From Streptomyces sp. M41(2017) (GTDB lineage: Bacteria > Actinomycetota > Actinomycetes > Streptomycetales > Streptomycetaceae): a stretch of 64,000 nucleotides of DNA. The stretch is taken from positions 2,666,001-2,730,000 of the forward strand of contig NZ_MWFK01000001.1 in the NCBI RefSeq assembly GCF_002078175.1, given 5' to 3'. The notes under the pieces are model-generated. The model was not told where the DNA came from. It saw nothing but the letters and a program-made list of their open reading frames with translations, and searched no databases. The translations under genes and the position numbers were made by a program. Positions within the stretch are counted from its first letter, which is position 1; every line of letters starts with the position of its first letter. This document shows, piece by piece, positions 17,368 through 25,317 of this stretch.

Positions 17368-17396
17368 TTGAGGGGCTTATGTGCGGCTGATACGGT
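17368..17396 (+). promoter_or_regulatory. Probable promoter of the Tad pilus operon
   Basis: TTGAGG (17368-17373), a 17-base spacer and TACGGT (17391-17396) form a good match to the vegetative sigma-factor consensus. Transcription would begin near 17403, giving a leader of about 130 bases. That leader contains the inverted repeat TGGCCTGA/TCAGGCCA (17401-17408 and 17430-17437) and a small hairpin GTCCC-GTAAA-GGGAC (17451-17465). Confidence 0.42.
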
Positions 17397-17535
17397 GCCA
17401 TGGCCTGACACTCGCTCCAGCGTTGGCTATCAGGCCAGGTCGGGCGGTACGTCCCGTAAAGGGACACGGGGGCGAAGTGTCCAGTTTGGCACGTGAATTG
17501 GCAGACATTTTCTTGGGTGTACGGGGAGCGGTTGC

Positions 17536-18258
17536 GTGAAGATCCAAGAGCGTACGGGGGCGGGCAACAACCGTTCCGCCTCGTCGGCTCACCCGGTGAC
17601 GGGCGACCGTCTTCCCACGCCGCCTCGCGAGCGCAAACCCGCGCTGGCCGCGCTCGCCGTCCTCCTGATCCTCGTCGGCGCCCTCGGCGCCACCATGCTG
17701 GTGCTGCGCGCCGGTGACCGCGTCGAGGTCGTGGAGGTGACCAGCGACATCCAGGCCGGTGACTCCGTGGGCAACCACGTGAAGTCGGTGCTGGTCGCGG
17801 ACGACGCCGGCATCAACTACGTGAAGTGGAAGCAGATCGACGCGCTCAGGGAGCTCAAGGCGAAGTCCACCATCTACGCCGGGACCCTGGTCATCGGTGA
17901 GATGTTCTCCAACGGCGCCACCGTTCCCGACGGCAAGGCCTCCGTGGGCGTCTCCCTCAAGGAGGGGCAGTACCCGACGGACATCAAGACCGGCGACACC
18001 GTCGCCGTCTACCGGGTCGGTGACGACACCTCCAGCAGCCGGAGTTCGGCCGGCGCGTCCGGATCGAGCTCGTCCGGTGCGGGCGACGGTCCGATCGTCG
18101 AGAAGGCCAAGGTCCTTTCCGTGAAGACCAGTTCGGACACGACGATAAGCAGCACCAACCTGCCGGTCACGCTCCTCGTGGACATCGGGGACGCCGCGGC
18201 TGTCGCCCAGGCCTCGTCGGCCGGCAAGGTCGCCCTCGTCCTCGTTCCCGGCAACTAG
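17536..18258 (+). CDS. SAF-domain (CpaB/RcpC-like) Flp pilus assembly protein
   Basis: 240 residues from a GTG with GGGGAG 7 bases upstream. A basic cytoplasmic N-terminus (1-35) leads into one membrane helix (about 37-58). Next is a SAF-like domain (about 60-125) with 'EVVEVTSDIQAGDSV' and 'STIYAGTLVIGEMF', then a beta-rich part and a Ser/Gly-rich insertion (about 165-185). CpaB/RcpC proteins sit in the envelope of Tad systems and help organise pilus assembly, in Gram-negatives alongside the secretin. No secretin is present here, as expected for a monoderm. First gene of the operon, 20 bases before the ParA-like gene. Confidence 0.78.
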   Translation: MKIQERTGAGNNRSASSAHPVTGDRLPTPPRERKPALAALAVLLILVGALGATMLVLRAGDRVEVVEVTSDIQAGDSVGNHVKSVLVADDAGINYVKWKQIDALRELKAKSTIYAGTLVIGEMFSNGATVPDGKASVGVSLKEGQYPTDIKTGDTVAVYRVGDDTSSSRSSAGASGSSSSGAGDGPIVEKAKVLSVKTSSDTTISSTNLPVTLLVDIGDAAAVAQASSAGKVALVLVPGN

Positions 18259-18278
18259 AGGCGAGTGAGTAGACAGTC

Positions 18279-19184
18279 ATGGCGCTCATCGCCCTCGCCG
18301 CAGACAAGGGTTCCCCCGGAGTCACCACCGCCGCGGTGGCCCTCTCCGCAGTCTGGCCCCGCCGCGTCCTGCTCGCCGAGACCGACCCGGCCGGCGGCGA
18401 CCTCGTGTACCGCAGCGCGGCGGCCCACGGCGGCCCGCTGAACCCCAACACCGGCATGCTGTCGATAGCGGCCACCGCGCGTCGTGGGCTCGTCCCCGAC
18501 CAACTCTGGGACCACGTGCAGCCGTTGAGCGGCGGACTCGAAGTCCTCGTCGGCCTCGGCATGGCCGAGCAGGCGGCCGGACTCGCCGGGCTGTGGCCCA
18601 CGCTCGGACGGGCCTTCGCCCACCTCGCCGACTCCCCGAACGCGCCCGCCGACGTCATCGCCGACTGCGGCCGGATCAGCGGAGACACCCCGGCCGTCGA
18701 ACTCTTCCCGCACGCCGCCCTGGTGCTCCTGCTCTCCCGTACCGAGCCCGAGGCCATCGCCCGCGTCCGTGACCGCGCCGCCGCCCTCTCCGCCAAGCTG
18801 CACGGCGGCCCGCGCGGCGCCGGGAGTCTGGCCACCCCGCTCATCGGTGTCGTCCTCATCGCCGACCCGGGCGACTCCGCCAAGCTCGTCCACCAGGTCA
18901 ACGACATGCTCGTGGCCGCGCAGACCGGTGCGCGCGTCGTCGGCACCCTCGCCGACGACCCCGCCGGAGCAGAGCAGCTGGCCGGACGACGGCGCGGACG
19001 CCTCGACAAGTCGCTGCTCATCCGCTCGGCCCGCAAGGTCACCGCGGACCTCTACCAGCAGTACGGCGCCGCCTGGTCCGTACCCGCCGAAGGACCCCAC
19101 GGCTCCCAGGTTCAGCACGGATCCGCGGGTCCGCACGGATCCGCAGGGCCGCACGGTCAGCCCGCCGCCGGAGCCGGGCGATGA
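18279..19184 (+). CDS. CpaE/TadZ-like ParA/MinD-family protein
   Basis: 301 residues. The N-terminus 'ALAADKGSPGVTTAAVAL' is a deviant Walker A (K-G-x-P-G-V-T-T), and 'DVIADCGRI' supplies the Walker B-like strand. TadZ/CpaE proteins localise the Tad machine at the membrane. Position between the SAF gene and the TadA ATPase supports that role. The last 30 residues consist of short His-Gly-Ser-rich repeats encoded by an 18-bp tandem duplication. The stop overlaps the tadA start by 4 bases. Confidence 0.75.
   Translation: MALIALAADKGSPGVTTAAVALSAVWPRRVLLAETDPAGGDLVYRSAAAHGGPLNPNTGMLSIAATARRGLVPDQLWDHVQPLSGGLEVLVGLGMAEQAAGLAGLWPTLGRAFAHLADSPNAPADVIADCGRISGDTPAVELFPHAALVLLLSRTEPEAIARVRDRAAALSAKLHGGPRGAGSLATPLIGVVLIADPGDSAKLVHQVNDMLVAAQTGARVVGTLADDPAGAEQLAGRRRGRLDKSLLIRSARKVTADLYQQYGAAWSVPAEGPHGSQVQHGSAGPHGSAGPHGQPAAGAGR
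19116..19151 (+). repeat. Two 18-bp tandem repeats in the 3' end of the TadZ-like gene
   Basis: The units 19116-19133 and 19134-19151 match at 16 of 18 positions, and a third partial unit (CACGG) follows. They encode HGSAGP twice. Because the unit is a multiple of three, copy number can vary without breaking the frame. Confidence 0.7.
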
Positions 19185-20491
19185 CCGCGGTCGACCACCA
19201 GCTCGTCAAGCGGTTCCGGCAGGACGCCGGTGACCGCATCGCCGAGCAGCGGCGCGAGGACCAGGTCCGCGGCGTCACCCCGATGTCCAACGAGGACGAG
19301 CGGCACTACGCGCGCGCCGTCATCGCCCAGATACTCGAGGACCACGCCCGCACCGAGATCAACCTCGGCCGCACCCCGCTCGACGCCGAGACCGAGGAGC
19401 AGTACGCGGCCGCCGTGCACGCCGCGCTGTTCGGCGTCGGCCGCCTGCAGCCGCTGCTCGACGACACGGACGTCGAGAACATCGACATCAACGGCCACGA
19501 CCAGGTCTTCATCGGTTACGCAGACGGCCGGGAGGCCACGGGCGATCCCGTCGCGGAGAACGACGAGGAACTGATCGAGCTGATCCAGATCCTCGGCGCC
19601 TACTCGGGCCTGTCGTCCCGGCCCTTCGACTCCGCCAACCCGCAGCTCGACCTGCGGCTCCCGGACGGGTCCCGGCTCTCCGCCGTCATGGACGTCACCC
19701 GCCGGCCCGCCCTGTCGATCCGTCGCGCCCGGATGGGCAAGGTCTTCATGTCCGACCTGGTCGGCAACGGCACGCTGGCCCCCGAGGTCGCGCACTTCCT
19801 CGCCTGCGCCGTCCGCGCCCGCAAGAACATCATGATCGCGGGAGCGACGAACGCGGGCAAGACGACGCTGCTGCGCGCCCTCGCCAACGAGATCCCGCCG
19901 CACGAGCGTCTCATCACCGTCGAACGCGCCCTGGAACTCGGCCTCGACACCTTCGCCGACCTGCACCCGAACGTGGTGGCCTTCGAGGAACGGCTGCCCA
20001 ACTCGGAGGGCCAAGGCGCCATCACCATGGCCGAGTTGGTGCGCCGTTCGCTCCGCATGAACCCCTCCCGCGTCATCGTCGGTGAAGTGCTCGGCGACGA
20101 GATCGTGACCATGCTGAACGCGATGTCGCAGGGCAACGACGGCTCGCTGTCGACGATCCACGCGAACAGCTCCAGCGAAGTCTTCAACCGCATCTCCACG
20201 TACGCGCTCCAGGCGAACGAGCGCCTGCCCATCGAGGCGAGCCAGATGCTCATCGCGGGCGCGGTGAACTTCGTCGTCTTCATCCAGCGCCGCAACGAGT
20301 ACGAGTCCGGCGGCCGGCTCCAGCGCGTGGTGACCTCCGTGCGCGAGGTCAACGGCGTCGACGGCCGGGTGCTGTCCAGCGAGGTGTTCGCCGAGGCCCC
20401 CGACGGCCGGATCGTCCCGCACGCGCCCATCGCCTGCCTCGACGAGCTCATCGCGCAGGGCTACCGACTGCCCGGCAGCGGGAACTGGTGA
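19181..20491 (+). CDS. tadA: TadA/CpaF-type pilus assembly ATPase
   Basis: 436 residues. It is a type II/IV secretion ATPase with Walker A 'GATNAGKTT' (about 220-228), an Asp/Glu-rich segment, Walker B 'RVIVGEVLGDE' (about 297-307) and a His box 'STIHANSS' (about 325). It forms the hexameric cytoplasmic motor that drives Flp pilin polymerisation in Tad systems. The start overlaps the TadZ-like gene (ATGA) and the stop overlaps tadB (GTGA). This order is standard for actinobacterial Tad operons. A role in DNA transfer is unlikely because the tadB, tadC and flp neighbours follow directly. Confidence 0.9.
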   Translation: MTAVDHQLVKRFRQDAGDRIAEQRREDQVRGVTPMSNEDERHYARAVIAQILEDHARTEINLGRTPLDAETEEQYAAAVHAALFGVGRLQPLLDDTDVENIDINGHDQVFIGYADGREATGDPVAENDEELIELIQILGAYSGLSSRPFDSANPQLDLRLPDGSRLSAVMDVTRRPALSIRRARMGKVFMSDLVGNGTLAPEVAHFLACAVRARKNIMIAGATNAGKTTLLRALANEIPPHERLITVERALELGLDTFADLHPNVVAFEERLPNSEGQGAITMAELVRRSLRMNPSRVIVGEVLGDEIVTMLNAMSQGNDGSLSTIHANSSSEVFNRISTYALQANERLPIEASQMLIAGAVNFVVFIQRRNEYESGGRLQRVVTSVREVNGVDGRVLSSEVFAEAPDGRIVPHAPIACLDELIAQGYRLPGSGNW

Positions 20492-21528
20492 CGACGATGA
20501 CCCTCACGACCACCATCGCGACGTCCGCCGCACCACCCGTCACGACGACCGGGAGCAAGGACATGACGTCCCTCGCGGCGCTCGACTCGCTCGGTTCCAT
20601 GGGCGGTCTGTTCTCCACGACCGTGCTGTACGCGCTCGGCTGCGGAGTGGCCGTCGGCGGCGGCCTCGCGCTGTTCGCCGTCGCCGTCCGCGGACTTCCG
20701 GCCAAGCCGGAGCACGAGAGGCAGAAGGCGACCGAACGGGCCAACGAGCTGATCCGGTTCGTCGGGCAGCGCGGTTCCGTCGCGGCGATCGCCGGGCTCG
20801 TCGTCCTCCTCCTCACCCGCTGGGCCGTCGCCGGAATCGCCGCCGGCATCCTCGTCTTCTTCTGGGACAAGCTCTTCGGCGGCGCCTCGGAGGAACGGTC
20901 CGCGATGCGCCGCGTGGAGGCCCTCGCCTCCTGGACCGAGTCGCTGCGCGACACCATCGCGGGTGCGGTCGGCCTGGAACAGGCCATCCCCGCCTCGGCC
21001 CGCGCCTCCGCCCCCGTCCTGCGCCCGCACCTCGACGCCCTGGTCGACCGGCTGCGCTCGCGCACCCCGCTGCCCGAGGCGCTTCAGCAGCTCGCCGACG
21101 AGATCGACGACGCGTCCGCGGACATCATCGTCGCCGCCCTCATCCTCAACGCGAAGCTGCGCGGCCCGGGACTCCGGCAGGTGCTCGGCGCCCTCGCCAA
21201 GTCCGCCCGCGAGGAGGTCGACATGCGCCAGCGCGTGATGGCCCAGCGCGCCTCGACGCGGCGCTCCGTCCAGATCGTCGTCGCGGTGTCCATCGCGTTC
21301 GTGCTCGGTCTGTCGATCTTCAACCGTGACTTCGTCGAGCCGTACGGAACGGCGGTCGGCCAGCTCGTACTGGCCTGCGTCTGCGGCCTGTTCGCGCTCG
21401 GCTTCTGGTGGCTGCGCAAGCTGTCCACCATCGAGACGCCCGAACGGTTCCTGGTGCGCGACGAAGCGTCCGTGCGGTTCGTACGCCCCCGTACGCCGGC
21501 TTCTGGTGATGAGGCGGTACGCCGATGA
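20488..21528 (+). CDS. tadB: TadB, type II secretion F-domain membrane platform protein
   Basis: 346 residues from a GTG that overlaps the tadA stop. Hydrophobic helices lie near 40-65 and 95-125. A cytoplasmic T2SSF domain covers about 150-265 ('SLRDTIAGAVGLEQAIPAS'), and two C-terminal helices (about 265-315) follow. TadB and TadC form the inner membrane platform on which TadA acts. The N-terminus is Thr-rich; an ATG four codons in (20497) is an alternative start. Confidence 0.87.
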   Translation: MTTMTLTTTIATSAAPPVTTTGSKDMTSLAALDSLGSMGGLFSTTVLYALGCGVAVGGGLALFAVAVRGLPAKPEHERQKATERANELIRFVGQRGSVAAIAGLVVLLLTRWAVAGIAAGILVFFWDKLFGGASEERSAMRRVEALASWTESLRDTIAGAVGLEQAIPASARASAPVLRPHLDALVDRLRSRTPLPEALQQLADEIDDASADIIVAALILNAKLRGPGLRQVLGALAKSAREEVDMRQRVMAQRASTRRSVQIVVAVSIAFVLGLSIFNRDFVEPYGTAVGQLVLACVCGLFALGFWWLRKLSTIETPERFLVRDEASVRFVRPRTPASGDEAVRR

Positions 21529-22448
21529 ACCTGACCATGCCGATCGTGATCGGCGCCGTGCTCGGCCTGGGCGTCTACGCCCTCGTCCGCGCCCTCATGC
21601 CGTCGCGGCGCAGCGCCGTCGCCCAGGTCGCCCGCATCGACGCGATGCGGGCCCGCGGGGCGGCGTACGAGTCCGCGCACCACGGGCAGCAGGACACCGG
21701 ACGGCTCGCCGGACTGCGTGCCCAAGTGGGCGCGCGGGTCTCCGACTTCTATCTTCAGCAGGGCTGGGAGCAGCGTTCGCTGCGCGCCGATCTGGCCGTC
21801 CTGGACCGGAGTTGGGAGAGGTTCCTCGCGACGAAGGTGCTGCTGGGCGCGGCCGGCGTGTTCTTCGGGCCGCTGCTGTTCGCGGTCGTGTGGACGCTCG
21901 GCTTCGGCAGGAGCCCGATCATCCCGGTCTGGCTCGCGCTGCTCTTCGCGGTCGTCTTCTTCTTCCTGCCCGACCTGGAGGTACGGCGGGACGCGGTGGA
22001 CAGGCGGCGTGACCTGCGGCGCGTGATCGGCGCGTACCTGGACCTCGTGTCGATGAGCCTGGCGGGCGGGCGGGGTCTGCCCGAGGCGCTGATGGCCGCG
22101 GCCGAGATCTCCGACGGCTGGGCCACGCAGCGCATCCGCAACGCGCTCGCCGACGCCCGGATCACCGGCATCAGCCAGTGGCAGGCGCTCGGTTCGCTCG
22201 GTGAGGAACTCGGCGTCGAGGAGCTGAAGGACCTGTCGGCCTCGCTGGCGCTGGTCGCGGACGACGGCGCCAAGGTGCGCGAGTCGCTCGCCTCGCGCGC
22301 CGAGACGATGCGGCACCGCGAGCTGTCCGAGATCGAGGGCAGCGCGGGCGAGAAGTCCCAGTCGATGCTCGTGGCCCAACTCCTGCTGTGCGCGGGCTTC
22401 CTGGTCTTCCTGATCTTCCCGGCGGCGATGCGCGTGTTCCAGGTCTGA
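21525..22448 (+). CDS. tadC: TadC, type II secretion F-domain membrane platform protein
   Basis: 307 residues, overlapping tadB by 4 bases. One N-terminal helix (about 3-22), a pair of helices (about 100-148), a T2SSF domain ('DLVSMSLAGGRGLPEALM' and 'ISDGWATQRIRNALADARI', about 170-270) and a final helix. It pairs with TadB as the platform of the pilus machine. The 90-base gap that follows, before flp, could carry a separate promoter or a processing site that allows higher pilin expression. Confidence 0.87.
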   Translation: MNLTMPIVIGAVLGLGVYALVRALMPSRRSAVAQVARIDAMRARGAAYESAHHGQQDTGRLAGLRAQVGARVSDFYLQQGWEQRSLRADLAVLDRSWERFLATKVLLGAAGVFFGPLLFAVVWTLGFGRSPIIPVWLALLFAVVFFFLPDLEVRRDAVDRRRDLRRVIGAYLDLVSMSLAGGRGLPEALMAAAEISDGWATQRIRNALADARITGISQWQALGSLGEELGVEELKDLSASLALVADDGAKVRESLASRAETMRHRELSEIEGSAGEKSQSMLVAQLLLCAGFLVFLIFPAAMRVFQV

Positions 22449-22538
22449 CCGTCGAGCGTCCGAACGTCCGCGGTACCGAAAAGCGTCCCACCTCGTCGCA
22501 AGCCGACCACCGAAACAACTCCGAGAGGACAACTCACC

Positions 22539-22790
22539 ATGAACGGACGGAACTTCAACACCGGGATCCCGGGGGTGGACTTCCTGATCACCTTCCTCCA
22601 GGGACGGGTGCAGCGTGCCCGCTCCGGCGAACTCGACCGGGGTGCGTCCGCGGTCGAGTGGGTCATCATCTCCGCCGTCGTCGTCGCGATCGTCGGCGTC
22701 GTCGCCGCGATCATCAACGCCGCGCTGAGCGACGGCGCCAACAAGGTCGGTGACTGCATCAAGGGTGCCGACGCGGGCAAGACCTGCTGA
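22539..22790 (+). CDS. flp: Flp-type major pilin precursor
   Basis: 83 residues. A 33-residue leader ends in Gly, followed by 'ASAVEWVIISAVVVAIVG': the G-x4-E motif of type IVb prepilins, with Glu at position 5 of the mature protein and a 22-residue hydrophobic helix. The mature pilin is about 49 residues and ends in two cysteines ('GDCIKG' and 'KTC') that may form a disulfide. GAGAGGAC precedes the ATG. The likely processing enzyme is the peptidase at 32172-32906, nearly 10 kb away. Confidence 0.88.
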   Translation: MNGRNFNTGIPGVDFLITFLQGRVQRARSGELDRGASAVEWVIISAVVVAIVGVVAAIINAALSDGANKVGDCIKGADAGKTC

Positions 22791-22813
22791 ACGCGACGTA
22801 GACGGGGATTCGG

Positions 22814-23269
22814 GTGCGCGCACGTCAAGGGGTACGTCGCTGGGTGCGCCGCAGGGTGGAGGCAGCCTCCGCCCGCGGCGACTCCGGCATGACCGCGATC
22901 GAGTTCGTGCTGCTCACTCCGGTGCTCTTCTTCATGATCTTCGCGACGGTGCAGTTCGCGTTGTACTTCTTCGCCGACCACGTGGCGCAGGCGGCGGCGC
23001 AGGCGGGTGCCCGCAAGGCCCGCTCGACGGCGGACGCGCAGCCCGGGGCGTGGCGCGGTGACGCGCGGGACGTCGTGGACAGCTACATCCAGCAGCTCGG
23101 CCCGCAGCTGGTGCTGTCCCCGGACGTGAAGCTGCTGCAGCCCGACCCGGACACCGTGGGCGTCGAGATCACGGCGAAGATCCCCACGGTCTTCCCCGGC
23201 CTGGACCTGACGGTGCACGCGCAGTCGTCGGGCCCGGTGGAACGGTTCGTGGAGGATGAGGGCCCGTGA
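22814..23269 (+). CDS. tadE: TadE-like pseudopilin
   Basis: 151 residues from a GTG with GGGG about 7 bases upstream. After a basic 34-residue leader it has 'SGMTAIEFVLLTPVLFFMIF', again the G-x4-E pattern, and one hydrophobic helix, followed by 'QAAAQAGARKAR' as is usual for TadE. The C-terminal domain (about 75-150) should lie outside the membrane. TadE/TadF pseudopilins are processed like Flp and are needed for pilus assembly. It overlaps the next gene by 4 bases (GTGA). Confidence 0.82.
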   Translation: MRARQGVRRWVRRRVEAASARGDSGMTAIEFVLLTPVLFFMIFATVQFALYFFADHVAQAAAQAGARKARSTADAQPGAWRGDARDVVDSYIQQLGPQLVLSPDVKLLQPDPDTVGVEITAKIPTVFPGLDLTVHAQSSGPVERFVEDEGP

Positions 23270-23712
23270 CGGTAGCGAAGCCCGCGCCGGCCGCTCCGCG
23301 CGCCCGGGTGACCGGCCCTCGTGACGACCGGGGCCTGTCCACCATCGAGGTGGTGATCCTCGCTCCGGTGATGATCCTGTTCATTTTGGTCCTCGTGGCG
23401 TTCGGCCAACTGGTCGACGGACGCGGCGCGTTGGACGGCGCCGCCCGGGACGCGGCGCGGGCCGGATCGATCCAGAAGGACCACGGGACCGCGATGGCCG
23501 AGGCGCGCAAGGCGGCCGAGGCGGACCTCGGGGACATCTGCTCGGGGCCGGTCACGGTGACGCAGACCAGCGCGGGGTTCGAACCGGACACGCTCTTCTC
23601 GGTCGAGGTGAGCTGCGAGGTGCGGGGTCTCGCGATGATCGGCCTCGACGTCCCGACCACCCTGAAGTCGAGCTTCAGCTCGCCCCTCGACCCGTTCCGG
23701 AGGACGGCATGA
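23266..23712 (+). CDS. TadE/TadF-like pseudopilin
   Basis: 148 residues from a GTG overlapping the upstream stop. A leader of about 22 residues is followed by 'RGLSTIEVVILAPVMILFIL', the G-x4-E motif and hydrophobic helix. 'LDGAARDAARAGS' is typical of TadE/F proteins, and two Cys ('DICSGP', 'VSCEVR') lie in the outer domain. It is the third probable substrate of the prepilin peptidase. The stop overlaps the next gene (ATGA). Confidence 0.8.
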   Translation: MTVAKPAPAAPRARVTGPRDDRGLSTIEVVILAPVMILFILVLVAFGQLVDGRGALDGAARDAARAGSIQKDHGTAMAEARKAAEADLGDICSGPVTVTQTSAGFEPDTLFSVEVSCEVRGLAMIGLDVPTTLKSSFSSPLDPFRRTA

Positions 23713-24239
23713 GGCTGAACTCCGCCGTGCATGACGTGCATGACGTGCGTGACGCACGCGCCGCACGTGCCGCTCGGGTGGGCATGCGGGCCCGCTCCTG
23801 GTTCGCGGCACGCAGGGTCCGCCTGGACGACCGGGGCTCGGGGGCGGGCGCGGTCATCATCTTCGCCCTGCTCTTCCTGTCCCTGTCCGCGTTCGTCATC
23901 GACGGCGGCATGTCCATCTCCAAGCGGGAACGCGCCGCCGACATCGCCGAGCAGGCCGCCCGCTACGCCGCCCAGGACATCGACCTGGAGTCCCTCTACG
24001 ACGACCAGAACGGCCCCGCCCCGATCAACGCGCAGAACTGCGACGCCCGCGTGAAGGCCTTCGCCCGGGAGATGGGCATGTCCGGCCGGGACATCGGGTC
24101 CACCCACTGCGTGGCCGCGGACGCCGACCAGGTCGAGGTCGAGGTCCAGCTGACCTATTCACCGGTGTTCACGGGCCTGTTCTACGGCGGCGACGTCACG
24201 GTGCACGGGCGCGCGGTGGCGGAGAACGAGGTGGGCTGA
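23709..24239 (+). CDS. tadG: TadG-like Flp pilus protein
   Basis: 176 residues. A basic N-terminus with short repeats (HDVHDVRDA) is followed by 'RGSGAGAVIIFALLFLSLSAF', a single helix that lacks the Glu at position 5, then 'VIDGGMSISKRERAADIAEQAARYAAQ', the usual TadG N-terminal signature. The outer domain is short compared with Gram-negative TadG. The start overlaps the upstream gene (ATGA). It is the last gene of the pilus operon, 12 bases from the convergent WXG-like gene. Confidence 0.75.
   Translation: MRLNSAVHDVHDVRDARAARAARVGMRARSWFAARRVRLDDRGSGAGAVIIFALLFLSLSAFVIDGGMSISKRERAADIAEQAARYAAQDIDLESLYDDQNGPAPINAQNCDARVKAFAREMGMSGRDIGSTHCVAADADQVEVEVQLTYSPVFTGLFYGGDVTVHGRAVAENEVG
23727..23753 (+). 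repeat. Three 9-bp tandem repeats at the 5' end of the TadG-like gene
   Basis: GTGCATGAC is present twice (23727-23735, 23736-23744), followed by GTGCGTGAC (23745-23753). They encode the HDVHDVRDA run in the cytoplasmic leader. In-frame slippage would change leader length without a frameshift. Confidence 0.65.
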
Positions 24240-24251
24240 GACGGCCGTCGG

Positions 24252-24593
24252 CTACTTGCCGCCCCCGCCCTTCTGGCCGCCGTCCTCCGTCTTCACCCCG
24301 TCCTTCACGTCCTTGGCCAGCTTGTCGTCGAGTTTGCGGAACTCGCGGACCACGGCGTCGGACATCTCGGCGAGGGCGTCGAGGGCCTGGCCGATGTCCT
24401 CCCGGCCGTCCTCCCAGCCCGACTCGAAGTCGTCCAGGGCGTCGTAGACGGTGTCGTCGCCGAGGTCGTCCTTGTAGCTCTCGAAGAGCTTCTTGGTGTG
24501 GTTCAGACGCTTCTTGATGTCCCGCAGCCGACCGCCGTAGTCCTCCAGCTCGCTCAACGGGAGCGCGAGGTCACTCTTGCCGCCACCACCCAT
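24252..24593 (-). CDS. WXG100-like small ESX-type protein, right toxin locus
   Basis: 113 residues. Helical and highly charged with a central 'LDDFESGWEDG' turn, which aligns with 'LDAFADDW' of the protein at 570-890 and 'VHDFADDW' at 7663-7965; here the W is preceded by G as in a WXG-related turn. The ends are Gly-rich ('GGGGK' at both termini). It lies downstream of a toxin, a candidate immunity gene and a small-family gene on the same strand, and faces the Tad operon with only 12 bases between the stops. It probably serves in export of the 526-residue toxin. Confidence 0.68.
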   Translation of the reverse strand: MGGGGKSDLALPLSELEDYGGRLRDIKKRLNHTKKLFESYKDDLGDDTVYDALDDFESGWEDGREDIGQALDALAEMSDAVVREFRKLDDKLAKDVKDGVKTEDGGQKGGGGK

Positions 24594-24625
24594 GTCGGTC
24601 CCCCTCCCGGGTCCTGAGGTATCGG

Positions 24626-25270
24626 TCAGACGAAGCGGAAGGTGCTGGTCACCGCGTCGAAAATGTCGTGGAACGCCTCGGCCAGGTCCAGCACGGGGCT
24701 CGCACCGGAGACGAGAACGATCTGGTCGGTGGTTCCCGGGACGGGGATGTAGGTCTGGGTCAGCACCATACGAAGGGTACGGGTGTCGCCCTGCGCGACG
24801 GGTACGTCCTCGACGCCGAAGGTCCTTGCCGCGAGGCCGATTTCGGGGATCTCGACGGTGGTCACCGTGCGCCAGACGTCGCCTTCGCGCCGAGGTGTGA
24901 TGGTGCGGAGGCTGTCCGCGATGGCCCGGGGGTCGGTGGACAGCGCCGTACCCTGCTTGTCCTTGGCCCCCACGACGGACACGGTGATCGTCGCCGAGAG
25001 GGGGACGCCGTCGAAGTTCTCGGCCATGCAGCCCATGTACACGGCCCCGGAGTCGTGCGCGTCCTTGGCCATCCGGCGGAGCATGGCGGCCAGGTCCGAC
25101 CGGTAGGGAGCGAGCTCCGGGAGCTCACGCACCCGGTCGTCCACGAGCGCCCGAACGGTGGCGTCCCTGCCTTCGGGCCGGATGTCGAACTCCCACCAGG
25201 AGTCCGGGACGCCCAGTGCGAAACCCGCCGAGGACTTCGCGTGCACCGCGTCGTCGAAGGTCGACGTCAA
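24626..25270 (-). CDS. Member of recurring cassette-associated family, at the 526-aa toxin locus (TTG start)
   Basis: 214 residues with a TTG start at 25270. AGGGGGA lies 7 bases upstream, no ATG or GTG at a sensible distance has such a site, and the protein length then matches its paralogue at 10471-11118 (215). Motifs in order: 'FALGVPDSWWEFDIRPEGR', 'VRELPELAPYR', 'VYMGCMAENF', 'TTVEIPEIGLAARTFG', 'FDAVTSTFRF'. The strong similarity to the 10471 protein, despite different toxin tips nearby, points to a function tied to the shared trunk, such as export chaperone. No signal peptide. Confidence 0.65.
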   Translation of the reverse strand: MTSTFDDAVHAKSSAGFALGVPDSWWEFDIRPEGRDATVRALVDDRVRELPELAPYRSDLAAMLRRMAKDAHDSGAVYMGCMAENFDGVPLSATITVSVVGAKDKQGTALSTDPRAIADSLRTITPRREGDVWRTVTTVEIPEIGLAARTFGVEDVPVAQGDTRTLRMVLTQTYIPVPGTTDQIVLVSGASPVLDLAEAFHDIFDAVTSTFRFV

Positions 25271-25317
25271 TTTCCTGTCCCCCTGGGTCCTGCGGCTTCC
25301 TGTTTTCCGGCTCGAGT

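Larger units (their letters stand above)
17019..17535. other. Intergenic region upstream of the Tad operon
   Basis: 517 bases between the toxin operon and the pilus operon. From left to right it holds a terminator-like stem (17058-17093), a C-rich stretch (about 17156-17185), a G-rich stretch with four tight G-tracts (17224-17246), a probable promoter (17368-17396) and a leader with two short stem-loops (17401-17437 and 17451-17465). A 73-codon frame starting at 17109 covers the middle but looks non-coding. Confidence 0.5.

Noticed and set aside
17490..17512. TTTGGCACGTGAATTGGCA resembles a sigma-54 -24/-12 element upstream of the Tad operon
   Set aside because: Streptomyces have no sigma-54, the second half lacks the full TTGC, and a vegetative-type promoter lies upstream.
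19116..19151. Short repeats as a CRISPR-like array
   Set aside because: Only two units, no spacers, and they lie inside a coding region in frame.
24240..24249. GACGGCCGTC palindrome between tadG and the WXG-like gene as a terminator
   Set aside because: A 10-bp palindrome without loop cannot form a normal hairpin terminator.
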